Assembly (NCBI GenBank): GCA_027563935.2
Contig: CM050449.1
Span: 46,908,507-46,972,506, forward strand
Reading direction: 5' to 3'
DNA from: Costus lasius
Lineage: Eukaryota > Streptophyta > Magnoliopsida > Zingiberales > Costaceae
DNA length: 64,000 nt
Shown: positions 31,440 to 43,553 of the stretch, piece after piece
How the letters are laid out: every line of letters starts with the position of its first letter
How positions within the stretch are numbered: the first letter of the stretch is position 1
Translations under genes and position numbers: made by a program
The notes under the pieces: model-generated
Databases searched by the model: none
What the model was told of the DNA's origin: nothing
What the model saw: the letters and a program-made list of their open reading frames with translations, nothing else

Positions 31440-33246
31440 AATCAAAGAGAGAACTGGGACTAGGGTTTCATCTACCTTGATTTCAATGACCAGATATGAA
31501 TAAAATGTCGTCAGTCAAATCTTGTTATGATAAAGACTTAATTTACTTCATAAAGAGATTATCTCACTTTCTTGCAGACAATCATGCAGAGACCAATCCT
31601 CGCTTCTGTGCAAGATTTAGCCCAAGCTAATGATAAGTAAATCATCAATCAAAGAACTCAAATATCACTTTCGTGCATCCGAATTCTAAGTTGATTGTCT
31701 CAAGCGGAATCTCAAGGATCACTTTCGTGCATCCGAGACTCAACACAAGTTCTACCTATGGTTCTCCAATGTTCTGATCCTCACTTTCGTACAAGATCTC
31801 CACATTTGACACACTAAATTATTCCTAGGTTCATAATCATCATCAAGGCAATTAGTGATCTAAAATAAAGAAATAAGAACTTAATCAATTTTAGGGTTCT
31901 AGTTCTCAAGCATGTCACCTTTCGGTCCTTAATGCAAGAACTCTATTCATGATGACAAAAAGTAAACTAAGGAGAAACTTAGAACAATAATCACATAGAA
32001 AAAATTATCATGGCAAAATTATCTTGATGAAATAAAAAGTATCTAATCATTAAAAATCAAAGGGATTACGCCCCATGTCCCAATATAAGATTAAGCTTGC
32101 ATGGAGGAAGAATTACAATAAAACATGTTTTCAAAAAGTCAGAAATCGAAGAAGGGAAGAAGAAAAGTTACAAAACAGATGCTGCAATGAAATTACAGCA
32201 CCGTGATTTGCAGCAAAACTCGATGAACAGTGCTATCACCAACAATTTCATTGATTCCTCCTGCGATCAATCTCCTTTCGATCTAAAACTTATGTGGTGT
32301 CCTCTTCTCCTCCAAACGAAGCTTTAATGTAAAAATCACGGCCGGAGATGACCTCTACGCCTCTCGGCGTGAGGCCAAACCCTAGACGCCTCTCTGGTGA
32401 TTGCTCCCTAGATTCTGGATAAAAATTCCCCTTTCTGATTCATGTGTCTTCTCCTCTTAAAGACGAGTTTGCAGCAACTTTCGAATCTAAATTTGGAGAT
32501 ATGGATCAAAAGTTATGGCCCGCGCAATATTCGGCCACGGAAAACTCGCATTTTTGACTGGAAATTACGGCCGTGTTATATTTTACGGCAGTGCCGTATT
32601 TTCATTCTGCGTGTTCTGGGTCAAAATTATGGCCCGTAAAATGCTTCTCGACCATGCCATAAAATCGGTCGAGTTCTCTGGTCTAAAGTGTCTGGAAAAT
32701 ACGGCACCGTAATCTGGTTTACGGCACTGCCGTAAAATCGGCTGAACTCTTTGTTCGGAAGTGACTGGAAAATACAGCCTGTGTAATCCTTTACGTTGGT
32801 GCCATAAAATCAGCAAAGTTTCTATTCTGAAGTGCTCCAAAATACAGTACCGTAATCTGGTATACGATACTGCCGTAAAATCCGAAAAACCTTCTGTTCG
32901 GAGACTCCTCAAAATACGATAGTGGCTCAGATTTTGCGGTAGCGTATAAAAATATGGTACCGTAATATAGTTTACGGCCCTGCCGTATTTTGCTGAGATG
33001 CTCCAATTTTCATAAAATTTCTTGGGTGATCTCCTCTTGATGATGGTAACTCTTTCACGTCTTTGATTTTGCTTGAAAATGCTTCAAAATAGTACCTTTT
33101 TACCTGAAGATCATGAAAAACCAAAATAGAAGTAGACTTTGCAATATTCGATGAATTTAGTATGAAAACAAGTAATAAGATCTTCAATTTAGCATGAAAA
33201 AATATCTAAAATGATACAAAATATACTATATATTTTGGTGTCATCA
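31440..33246 (-). mobile_element. Element B: 5' LTR, outer piece
   Basis: It continues the LTR interrupted at 11200 and ends ggtgtcatca at 33246 (minus-strand start TGATGACACC). It contains the minisatellite at about 32565-33000. Beyond 33246 the D pol remnant resumes. Confidence 0.9.
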
Positions 33247-35413
33247 ACTGACACATTAAAGATGAATTAGGTGTAGGAGATAAGGTACTCAAGATTGACT
33301 GCTAGCAACCTCTAAACGAGGAGAAGAGAGGTTGCCCTTCGTCTTCTGGCTCAAGTAATTGCGTTGCCTAAAGTCAAGTTGTTTATTTATAACACATGGG
33401 AATATCGTACCACATAATGAGACCAACACTTGCAAAAGTATTTTGGTGCTCAACAGAAATAGGGCAATGCTGACATAGAGAGACTGACCTACCAATTGGA
33501 GCATAAGCTGTTCCCATAACGGTAGGAGATCTCACTCTCTCTGGGGTCAAGACTCTATAGGTGATGCTAAAAGCTTATTCCACAATGAACTTAACTTCAT
33601 CTTAAATATATCTCCAAGTTAGGAGATGACATGACTCAGTATTTGGATCTAGAGATATGAGACTTTGGGTCATATATCTGAGGTTCTACTACCATAGAAC
33701 CAAGATCTAATAAAATGTAACTGGGGTATCCTAAGTTCACTTAGGGATACAAATTTTCATAAACCCACAGGAGAACAAGTAATTGTTGCTCATAGTGCCA
33801 TTTTTCTTTGAAAAAGACTAGTGGGAGGAAGTTGTGACTTGGATTTAGTCCAAGGTCAACCACTTAGCACAAAAGGATCAAAGATGGAATCTGAACCATA
33901 TACGTAGGTTGTGGGCAACCTAGGGTTCATAAAATGTGGGAATAAGGATTGGATCGATTCATGTGTGCCTCCTAGCAAGGACAATGAATCTTCCCATAGG
34001 GATAAGATTAAGTGGTTCTGCTTGATATATCCATATAGCTTTCTAATTTGTGAGAAAGCACTTGAGCCATAGTTTATGACTATCCCTAAGAGTATGAGAT
34101 TTCCTCATAGCTCACTCCTCATAGAACTCTTCATTGAGGCTGAGTGTCTAATTGGAGGAATCAAATTATGGTTGGTATGATTCGATGTAGGTGAAGTCAT
34201 ATAACTCCTTGTAAAGGTTGTGCAAAATGAATAGTTTTTCCTGAACACTGAAAGATGTTCCATATCTGACATATGTGTGTATGAGGTATCCTTTAGGGAT
34301 ACTGCTTCCATAACCCCACAAGAGAGCAACTTGGTTGCTACTTAAGGTGCTGATTTTCTTGAGAAAGATTTTCTCTTGAAAAAGGCTAGTGCGAGAAACT
34401 TTGACTTGGATGTAATCCAAGGTCAAATATTTGACGCATTTGGTCAAAGATGGACTCTGAGCTAGTTTTACAGGTTATGGGTAACCTGAGGCTCATAACA
34501 CACAGGTTGTACAGGTTGAATCGATTTGTCTGACTTTGACTTATGGGTAACTCCAAACTCAATACAGAGAATCTTCATTCTATGGAGCCTGAGTGTGGTG
34601 GGAGCTTAATGACATCTCTGGCCTTGTATGTTAGGTACATATAGATCATCAGAGATGACATCCTCATCCTTCACTTGGTGAAGAGATGATTGGGAAGTGT
34701 CTCATGATGAATAACTTAGTGGACATCACCTATGGGGTAGGTGTGAGAGTTTTTGGATAGATCCAAGAAACTTCAAGTCCTAAGTTAGACAACATACATT
34801 GATGTTGGTATGTTATAGACCAGATATGGTTAGTGCCGAGAGCATAACCGATTGATACCAAGTCCAATCCAGGTGCATGGCACTGGAAAAGGAGAAAATA
34901 ACATTCTTGGTTCTACAAAGAACTATAGGAATGGTTCTCGATTGGTAGAGATAAGAAAAGCTTGGTGTATAGGGTAACACTTGATAGCTTGTTCTATTCT
35001 GACCATGATCGCAGCATCAATTTTGTATCTGGTAGTGGAGTAAGCTGTAAAAGGCTTCATGATGGACTACCATCATCTCCAATTGAAGGCAGAGTATGTT
35101 ATGGTTTCTAGGAAGTTGTTTGGATATGGGAGTTCTTCATTGAACTTCAAGTGGTTGTCATACCGTTATTGGTCTCTATTTGTGAGCACAAAGGAGCAAT
35201 AATGCATGACAGAAAAACCAAGGTTTCACCTAAAGATCCAAACACATACTCGAGCGCTTCCACTTTGTCTTGGAGATAGAAGTGTTGTGAGATTGCAGCT
35301 ATTTATACCGAGAGAGTCACAATAGGCCCACTGACCGATGCTCTGGCGCAGCAAGAGCGTGGCAGGTCTGACTGTGGATGTGTTGATTGTGGTCACACAA
35401 TAACAAGGTCCTA
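33247..35413 (+). pseudogene. Element D: decayed Copia pol
   Basis: No open frame, but DNA similarity to A is visible in order. The protease-distal part lies near 33470-33540, integrase remnants at 33690-34180, a second integrase C-terminal copy at 34240-34500, RT near 34590-34760 ('gtgggagcttaatgacatctctggcc' region) and RNase H near 34930-35400. The segment 33690-33960 and the segment 34240-34520 are divergent copies of one another, so D carries an internal duplication. Confidence 0.75.
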
Positions 35414-35428
35414 GTGCAAGTGGGAGAT
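35414..35428 (+). promoter_or_regulatory. Polypurine tract of D
   Basis: gtgcaagtgggagat survives unchanged in an otherwise heavily mutated element and sits immediately before the 3' LTR. Confidence 0.85.
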
Positions 35429-37639
35429 TGTAAGTATATATGCCCTAGGACCTATGGCTAGTCTGATATGTGTCATATTTATTTGTGATATACATCCTGA
35501 CATGGTCGTTGTTATGCCTTTTGTACATCTGCGTCATATGTACATTTGCATATACAATGTCCCTGGAGATAGATTTTATCTAATATCAAAGAATAATCCC
35601 CGGTCAAGTGTCATAGTGGATAAGGGACAGCTATGATACACTTGAGACTGGTATACGCGTTGGTTGAGCACGGGTTGCTAACGCAGGCATATGGGTATAT
35701 CAAGGGAGATATACTGGATCGACCCACCATGAGGATTTGACTTGGTGTCATAGGTCAAATCTCACAATGACAGAGATTTACTCATCCTTGACTTGAAGGC
35801 ATTGATATCTCTATATGGTAAGGGATATACTTTGATACAACCTAACACTCCGTGTAACAAGGGAGTCATAACAGTTGTCATTAGGTATATCTTGAGCCAT
35901 ATGAGAGATTCAATGTGCCAATAGAGGATTTGCCCCTTCCCTGCGGGGAAGTTTGATGTCCATGGGCCCTTACATGGTGCAAGACTAAAAGTGTGTGGCC
36001 ACACCGAGGTTTAGCCTGAATAGAGTCATGACCATTGATGTTGGAATTAACAAGTGTGACACACTTGTCCGACTTGGACGATCAGCCTGGCAAAAGGACT
36101 AGAGTGAACATATATCTTGTCGCAGTTTTAGGGGATGTCGATGACGACTCCATTCCGAGGACTTGGGTAGCGATGATGTACTGCTAGGTGCCACTGATTG
36201 TTTGTGATGATTTGAGGTTATCACTGCCAACGTCTGAGGAACCTACAGGGTCGCACACCTAGACACTCGAGATCTCGTATTGATCGAGTTGCCTATAACC
36301 GAGTCATTTGGTTGATTCGAGTTAGTTTGGGAGTCCGATGCATCGCGGATGCGTCTGATGAGTTGGAGATGATCTTTTGGGATGATGTTGTGTTTTGACT
36401 TCTGTTGACCACGGTTGGCCTTCGGGTGACCACATTTGACCTCGATGGACTGGGTCCAGTTGATGGGTCAAATGTCGCTGGATTTGTCAGGTTAATTGTC
36501 AACGTAATTTAAACGCAACACATGGGACCATAACTTAAGTAAATTAAATGAGTATTTATATTCATTTTATTCACAACTTAAGTCATGGGGGCCACACACA
36601 ACTTAAGTGAATATTTATATTAGCTATATTCATCACTTAAGTTGCGGATCCGCATCCATTAAGCTTTAATGGATCTAGGTGCTTATTAATTATGAAAATT
36701 CGTAATTAAAAGAAGCCCTAGCCAAAAATTGATGATAACTCTTCAACCTAGCCGCCAAAACCTCTCTCCTTCTTCCCCATGGTGACACCATGCAAGAACA
36801 TGCGCCCCAAGGTGGATATGCCATGTTCTTCCACCATGGATGCAAGCAAAAGGCTTGGAGCCTTCTTCCTGTCTTGATGATCTATTGTAAATGGGATTGG
36901 CACAAGAGGATATGGTATCTTCCTCTCCATGGCGCCACCAAAGAAGGAGTGGCGCCCACATCGTGGAGATGGTGTCTTCTTCTTCAAAGATCACAAGAGA
37001 AGGCGTGGAGTCTTCTTTCTTCCCTAATGGTGAATCCCTATAGTGGATTGGTGCATGTGGAATCCCCTGTTCATACCATGGGCGCAACTTCCATGAAGTT
37101 GGCGCATATGGTAAAGGAAGAAGAAGAAGAGGAGTTTACAATATCTCTTCTCATCATGTTAGTGCATCTCTTTCGGGAGATTGGTGCTTATGTTGATGGA
37201 GAAGGAGATCTTCCTCATGGGTGCATCTTCATGGTGGCGCATGCCATGAGGAAAAGTGGCTAGACAAGAGATTGACACAAGTTGTAGAGCTTCCCTCTCC
37301 TTGTGATCAATCTCCTCCCTTCATCATCTATTTGGCGCATCTTGGAGATGGCACAAGCAAAGAGGGCAGCAACATAGGCAACATGATCTTCCTCCCGGAG
37401 GCTAGCACTAAGCGTGGATGGAAGAGGACTTCGAGGAGTCAGTGTGTGCACGATTGTAGAGGGCGGACACTTGTGCGCCTCTCCTACGTCATCATCAACA
37501 AACTCTGGAAATATGCGAATAAAAGTGTACTATTCTGGTGGATCACTCGTGAGGGATCTTGGCTCTTAGGGTTATCCTGTTTCGGGCTAACGCTTCCGCT
37601 ATTATTAAAATTTTAAAATTAGCTCAGGGATTCCTAACA
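35429..37639 (+). mobile_element. Element D: 3' LTR
   Basis: A 2211-bp LTR from TGTAAGTATATATGCCC to ggattcctaaca. It shows the same order of U3 blocks as A (palindrome gtgtggccacac at 35993-36004, 'acacttgtccg', 'agggtcgcacacc') but overall divergence is large. U5 (36880-37480) has many ggcgc motifs. Frames such as 36790-37263 and 37221-37616 are low-complexity translations of U5, not genes. The E LTR resumes at 37640. Confidence 0.88.
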
Positions 37640-38038
37640 TTATTGTGTCAAACGTGGAGATCTTGCATGAAAGTGAGGATCGGAACGTTGGAGAACCATA
37701 AGTAGAACTTGTGTTGAGACTCGGATGCATGAAAGTGATCCTTGAGTTTCCACTTGAGATAATCATCTTAGAATTCGGATGCATGAAAGTGATCCTTGAG
37801 TTCTTTGTTTGATGATTTACTTATTTTCAGCGTTGGGATAGATCTTGCACGAAAGCGATGATTGTCCCTGCATGATTGTCTGCACGAAAGTGAGACAATA
37901 CCTTTATAAAGTAAATTATATCTTTATCATGATAAAATTAGACTGATGACCTTTTATTCATATCTAGTCATAGAAATTAAAGCAGATGAAACCCTAGTCC
38001 CAGTTTCTCTCTTTGTTTATCTTTATACTCTTCCTATC
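37640..38038 (+). mobile_element. Element E: remnant of LTR
   Basis: It matches the C LTR from 'gtcaaacgtggagatctt' (39453 onward) through 'gaaaccctagtcccag'. The left side is displaced by D and the right side stops at the C insertion (target ctatc at 38034-38038). After C the sequence is already internal E DNA, so the end of this LTR and the start of the E leader were deleted before C arrived. Confidence 0.8.
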
Positions 38039-39978
38039 TGATGACACCAAATTATATAGTATATTTTGTATCATTTTTTGATATCTTTTCATGCTAGATT
38101 GAAGATCTTTTACTTGTTTTCATACTAAATTTATCGATTATTGCAAAGTCTACTTCTATTTTGGTTTTTCATGGTTTTCAGGTAAAAAGGCACTATTTTT
38201 AGGCGTTTCCAAGCAAAATCAAATACATAGAAGGCTTACCATCATCAAGAGGAGATCACCCAAGAAATTTCACACAAAACGGAGCAAGGCAGCAAATTAC
38301 GGCAGTGCCGTAATCCATTTTACGGTACTGTAATTCCAGACGGTACTGTAAATTCCGAGCCCTGCCGTATTTTGAGAAGTTTTCGAACAAAAAGATTTTT
38401 GGATTTTACAGCACCTGCCGTAAGCCATATTACGGTAGCGTATTTCGGAGAGCTTCAGAATAGAAACTTCACCCGATTTTACGGCACTACCGTAAGAAAC
38501 TACACGGGCCGTAATTTCCAGACGTTAGCGAACAGAGAGTTCAGCCGATTTTACGGCACTACCATAAACCAGATTACGGTGCCGTAATTCCCCAACAACA
38601 TCAGAATAAAAGAATCGAGTGATTTTACGGTAGTGCCGTAAGACATTACACTACCGTAATTTCAGTTTTGAACACAACGCCCAGGTCAATTTCCATGCCC
38701 GATTCTTGTAGAGATGATTGCGAGCGATCCAAAGCCCTAAGTCAGATGCCGTAAGAAGTAGAGGGGGAGCTTTTTATGAGAGGATTACGGAGAGACCAAA
38801 AGCCCCAATTTTCATACACAGTGGAGGGAGAAATCACGATCCACGCCGCCGCCTAGGGTTTGGCCGCCGCGCTCGATCTAGACATTCTCTAGCCGTGATT
38901 TTCAAACTGAAGCTTCATATGAAGGAGGAGAGAACGTGCCAGAAGTTTCAGACCGAAAGGAGGTCGATTGGAAGAGAAATCGAAGAAAAAGAAGTCGCTG
39001 GCACTGTTCATCGATGGTTCTTGCAAAATTACGGCTGTGAAATACTTCACAGCCGTGCTGTATTTTCTAAACTTCTCTTTTACTTCGATTTTCGATCCTC
39101 TGAAACCATGATCTATTGTAATTCCTTCATGATGATAGCTTAAACTACTTTTGGGACATGGGGAGTAATTCACTTGATTTCCAATGACTAGATGACTATT
39201 TTTACTATTTCGTTGAGTTTAATATTACCATGATGATTTTGCTCATGCGATAATTGTGCTTAGACTCTCTATAAGTTCATGTTACTAATTATGTTCTTAG
39301 AATTTTCGCTTGAGACCGAAAGGAAATTGCTTGAGAATTTGGAACCCTAGAATTGCATGTTAGGATCCCTTCCTTAGGTTAGATCTAATTTGATATATTC
39401 TAGTAGATTAATTGCAATAATTATAACGTGAACCTATAGATCGAGTCTATTTGTCAAACGTGGAGATCTTGTGCGAAAGCAAGGATCGGAACGTTGGAGA
39501 TCCATGAGTAAAACTAGTGTTGAGACTCGGATGCACGAAAGTGATCCTCGAATCTCCACTAGAGATTATCAACATTGAATTCAGATGCACGAAAGTGATC
39601 CTTGAATTCATAGTTTGATGATTTACTTATCTTCAGCGTTGGGAAGAATCTTGCGCAAAAGCGATGATAAATCCCTGTGTGGTTGTTTGCACGAAAGTGA
39701 ACCAACCCTTTTTTTTTGTAAATTGCATCTTCATCATTGTAAATTTAAACTGACAAAATCCTCATTCATATCTAGCTCATAAAAGTTAAAGGGAATGAAA
39801 CCCTAGTCCCAGCTTTTCTCTCTGATAATTCCATTTTTAGCTTCCAATTTCTATTCTCATTACTTCGATTAGCCTAGATAGTAAGAAATCAGCTATTTAG
39901 TATTCGACAACGTAGGTCCCTGTGGATTTGATACTTTCTTTATTACTTCGAGTATCCGTGCACTTGCAGATCACAATA
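38039..39978 (+). mobile_element. Element C: 5' LTR
   Basis: A 1940-bp LTR from TGATGACACC to ggatcacaata; the final CA is now TA. The partner is 46258-48199. Divergence between the two is a few percent by eye, mostly C/T and G/A. It holds the TACGG minisatellite in its first third and repeated 'gatgcacgaaagtgatcctt' motifs near 39530-39605. The 141-codon frame at 38718-39143 recurs in the 3' LTR but shows no protein family. Confidence 0.93.
38290..38672. repeat. TACGG palindromic minisatellite in C 5' LTR
   Basis: About five units with 'gattttacgg' spaced 73 bp apart (near 38403, 38476, 38549, 38622). It includes the perfect inverted repeat ttacggcagtgccgtaa at 38297-38313. The opposite strand of the same kind of unit is seen in B. 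Confidence 0.85.
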
Positions 39979-39983
39979 AGTTT

Positions 39984-40001
39984 TCGGCACCGTTGCCGGG
40001 G
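39984..40001 (+). promoter_or_regulatory. Primer-binding site of C (tRNA-Asp type)
   Basis: tcggcaccgttgccgggga is close to the tRNA-Asp complement used by Athila elements, differing at one internal base and the first base. It starts 6 bases after the LTR. Confidence 0.75.
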
Positions 40002-40139
40002 ACCTTAGTTTTATCGATATTAAAGAGGTTGAGATTATTGCTAGACTAGGTTTCATTTATGTTTTAACTTTTTATTCTTTTCTATTTACATACATCAATT
40101 GATCAGTTTGTTCTAGCGTGCATAGGAAATTCACTTCTA

Positions 40140-41291
40140 ATGGCTGAGCAAAGATCACTAAGGGACTATGCAACCCCTAATCCTCAAGGGATACACTTTA
40201 GCATTGCGAAACCTGCAATTGAGGCCACCAACTTTGAGATTAATCCTGCCCTCTTGACTATGATTCAGCAAAATCAGTTTGGAGGATCATCAATCGAAGA
40301 TCCTTATTTACAATTATATATTTTTCTTGAATATTGCAATACCATAAAAATTCATGGAGTTTCTGATGATGCACTAAAACTAATATTATTCCCTTTTTCT
40401 CTCAGGGATCAAGCACGATCTTGGTTGCATTCTCGTGGACCCAACACCTTCACAACGTGGGAACAATTATCAAAAGCTTTTCTAATGAAATATTTTCCAC
40501 CAAGCAAGACTATCCAATTGAGGAAGCGAATCACGAACTTTCAACAAAAGAGCAGAGAATCACTCAGCGATGCATGGGAGAGATTCAGTGATCTACAATG
40601 GAAGTGTCCTAACCATGGCCTTGAAAATGAGTTTCTAATTCAGACATTTTATTCTAGCTTAGTTTATAATACCCATCTAATTATTGATGCTGCCGCAGGG
40701 GGAGCCTTGATGAGTAGAACATTTGACGATGCTTTCAAGTTGCTTAAAGAGATGTCCTTGAATCATAGCCAATGGAATCCAGATGAAGGAATGTTATATT
40801 GTCATCAACTTGGTAAGAATGAGAATGAGGATCAGCAACCCTTAACTAAAAAGGTTAGTGAACCCATGCTAGAGAAACTTTCAGGTAGCCAAATTCAATC
40901 ATTGCAAATTCAAAACACAAAAAAATTTGAGGATCTTGAAGAAACTGTTAGTCACCTTGCTTCTCAACTAGAATCCTTAGTGGCTCACAATAAAGTTCTA
41001 GAAGAACAAATGTCTAGATTAAGCTCTGGGGAACATTGCAATGCCATTATCACTAGAAGTGGGAGACAATTAAGAGAACTTAAGGAGAAAGAATCTATTA
41101 ATGATCATGATGAGGAATTAGAGTTTGAAAAATCTTCTGAACATAAACAAACCCTACCTAGTTTAACACCTCAAAAGGAAATTAAACCAAAAGGGGATGT
41201 GCCATGTAAAGAAGATAATTCTAAAACTAATCTACCTCCTCCTTATAGACCACCAGTACCTTTTCCCCAAATGTTAGTGAAGGAAAAGTAA
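40140..41291 (+). CDS. gag: C: Athila-type Gag
   Basis: A 383-codon frame. Residues about 30-215 form the Athila capsid-like region: FPFSLRDQARSWLHSR, then FLMKYFPPSKT, then ESLSDAWERFSDLQWKCPNH and the IDAAAGGALM motif. A coiled-coil stretch follows at about 255-300 (KKFEDLEETVSHLASQLESL) and then a charged tail ending in a proline-rich segment. No CCHC knuckle is visible. It stops at TAA 41289-41291, and the same frame goes on into protease at once, so this stop probably arose from a Leu codon within one long gag-pol frame. Confidence 0.88.
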   Translation: MAEQRSLRDYATPNPQGIHFSIAKPAIEATNFEINPALLTMIQQNQFGGSSIEDPYLQLYIFLEYCNTIKIHGVSDDALKLILFPFSLRDQARSWLHSRGPNTFTTWEQLSKAFLMKYFPPSKTIQLRKRITNFQQKSRESLSDAWERFSDLQWKCPNHGLENEFLIQTFYSSLVYNTHLIIDAAAGGALMSRTFDDAFKLLKEMSLNHSQWNPDEGMLYCHQLGKNENEDQQPLTKKVSEPMLEKLSGSQIQSLQIQNTKKFEDLEETVSHLASQLESLVAHNKVLEEQMSRLSSGEHCNAIITRSGRQLRELKEKESINDHDEELEFEKSSEHKQTLPSLTPQKEIKPKGDVPCKEDNSKTNLPPPYRPPVPFPQMLVKEK

Positions 41292-41921
41292 GATAAGCAA
41301 TTTGGGAAATTTCTTGATGTTTTGAAAAAGCTTTACATTAACATACCATTTACTGAAGCTTTATCTCAAATGCCCATATATGCAAAATTTTTGAAAGAAA
41401 TCCTGTCTAACAAAAGAAAGATAGAGAACTATGGTACTGTGGGTTTAACTAAAGAATGTAGTGCTGTTATTCAAAACAGGTTGCCACCAAAATTGAATGA
41501 TCCAGGTAGCTTTTCTATCCCATGTTTTATTTGTAATATGGCTTTCGACCGAGCCTTATGTGATCTAGGGGCTAGTGTAAGTCTCATGCCTTTATCTATG
41601 TGCAGGAAATTGGACATGGGAGCTCCTAAGCCAACTGCAATTTCTTTGCAGCTCGCTCATCGATCAGTAAAATATCTAGTAGGTATTCTAGAGGATGTCC
41701 CTATTCAAGTTGGTAAGTACTTCATACCTACTGATTTTGTGGTACTTGAAATGGAAGAGGATGCCAAGATTCCTATTATTTTGGGTAGGCCGTTCTTAGC
41801 CACTGCTGGAGCCCTATTTAATGTGCGGAACGGTAAACTTGCTTTAAGAATTGGCAATGATAGGATTGAGTTTGATTTGAATAATTCATTGAAAAAACCT
41901 GCATATGCCAGTTCTTGTTGA
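41292..41921 (+). pseudogene. C: protease segment
   Basis: In frame with gag. Counted from Met at 41322, the aspartic protease motif CDLGASVSLMP lies at residues 80-90 (Asp81) and the C-terminal ILGRPFLATAGA further on. The DLG form is usual for Athila proteases. It ends with TGA 41919-41921, again in the same frame as the RT that follows. Confidence 0.85.
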
Positions 41922-42716
41922 ACTATTCATGCCATTAATGACACAGTTTATGATGTTAGTTGTTTGTTTGATGATTCTTATGCTGATGTTTCACCTTCTG
42001 ATTCTTTTTCTGATATCTTGAAAAATTCTTGTGAAAAAATTGATAATTCTGTTTTTGAGAAAGATTTTGATGAATTCGATGATGAAAAACATGATATTTT
42101 AGATTGTGCTACTTTTGATAATAAAAGTGAAAAGATCCCTAATGTTGAGTTGAAAGATTTACCTGATAATCTTAGATATGAATTTCTTGGTCCTAACTCC
42201 ACCTACCCTGTGATTGTGGATGCTAAATTAGATGCCAAGGAAACTGATCTACTCTTGAAGGAGTTAAGAATTCATAGGAAGGTAATTGGGTATTCCATTG
42301 ATGACTTAAAAGGGATTAATCCTTCTTTTTGTATGCACAGTATTCACATGGAGGACGAGCACAAACCGCATGTAGATTTTCAGAGAAGGCTCAACCTGTC
42401 CATGAAGGAAGTGGAGAAGAAGGAAGTACTAAAATTGCTAGATGTAGGTATTATCTACCCTATCTCAGATAGTAAGTGGGTGAGTCCTGTACATTGTGTT
42501 CCAAAGAAGGGAGGTGTCACTGTAGTGAAAAATAATGATAATGAATTGATACCTATTAGAAATGTCACTAGTTGGCGTATGTGTATTGATTATAGAAAAT
42601 TAAATGTTCCCACTAGGAAAGATCATTTTCCCTTACCTTTCATTGATCAAATGGTGGAAAGACTTGCCAAACACTCTCACTTTTGTTTTCTTGATGGGTA
42701 TTCCGAATTTTTTTAG
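41922..42716 (+). pseudogene. C: acidic linker and RT first half
   Basis: After about 100 acidic residues (DFDEFDDEKHDILD and similar, reminiscent of the B protein) comes Gypsy RT: SDSKWVSPVHCVPKKGG, WRMCIDYRKLN, DHFPLPFIDQM, LDGYSEFF. TAG at 42714-42716 interrupts the motif that normally continues with Gln, so a CAG to TAG change is likely. Confidence 0.87.
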
Positions 42717-43553
42717 ATTCCTATTCATCCTGACGATCAGGATAAAACCACTTTTACATGTCCATATGGTACTTTTGCTTATAGAAGAATGCCCTTTGGT
42801 TTATGCAATGCACCTGCAACTTTTCAAAGGTGTATGATGGCAATTTTTTCTGAATTTATTGAAGACTTCATGGATGTTTTTATGGATAATTTCTCTGTCT
42901 ATGGTTTCACTTTTGATGACTGCTTAGCTAATCTCTCTAGAGTCTTACAGAGATGCGAAGAGACTAACCTTGTCTTGAATTGGGAAAAGTGTCACTTTAT
43001 GGTTAAACGGGGGATAGTTTTAGGCCATCTTGTTTCAGAAAGAGGGATTGAAGTGGATAAGGCCAAGATAGAAGTGATTGAGAAGCTAGCACCACCCACC
43101 ACTGTCAAGGAGATTATGAGTTTTTTGGGACATGCAGGGTTTTACAGGAGATTCATCAAGGACTTCGCTAAACTTGCTAAACCTTTAACTGATTTACTTT
43201 GTAAAGATGTCAAATTCTGCTTTGATGAGAAATGTATGTTTGCTTTTCGGGAGTTAAAGAAAGCCTTGGTTTCAGCACCCGTCATTCAACCCCCAGATTG
43301 GAACTTACCCTTTGAACTCATGTGTGATGCCAGTGATTATGCAGTGGGAGCAGTCTTGGGACAGAGAAAAGATAAGAAACCTCATGTTATTCACTATGCC
43401 AGCAAGACTTTGGATGAAACACAGAAAAATTACACCACCACTGAGAAGGAATTATTGGCCATAGTATTTGCTTTTGATAAATTTAGGTCATATTTGATTA
43501 ACTCCAAAGTGGTAGTGTACACTAACCATGCAGCTGTGAAATACTTAATGTAG
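42717..43553 (+). pseudogene. C: RT second half and RNase H
   Basis: Same frame. From Met 42789: MPFGLCNAPATFQRCM, then the catalytic box FMDNFSVYG at residues 31-39, where Asn34 stands in place of the second catalytic Asp. RNase H follows: LMCDASDYAVGAVLGQR, then YASKTLDETQKNYTTTEKEL and YTNHAAVKYL, with Asn in place of the Asp usual in YTDHAA. TAG at 43551-43553. Two catalytic losses make this RT/RNase H inactive. Confidence 0.88.

Noticed and set aside
4692..33251. Target duplication for B
   Set aside because: tgact on the left and actga on the right do not match as a 5-bp repeat. The boundaries rest on LTR ends and rejoining of D, not on a duplication.
36743..37616. Several overlapping frames of 79-157 codons on both strands
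   Set aside because: They lie in the U5 of the D 3' LTR and show no domain. Overlap on both strands reflects low stop density in a GC-richer stretch.
38718..39143. 141-codon frame in the C 5' LTR, also at 46937-47362
   Set aside because: Present in both LTRs by duplication; basic, repetitive and without a recognised family. B LTRs of the same family do not keep it.
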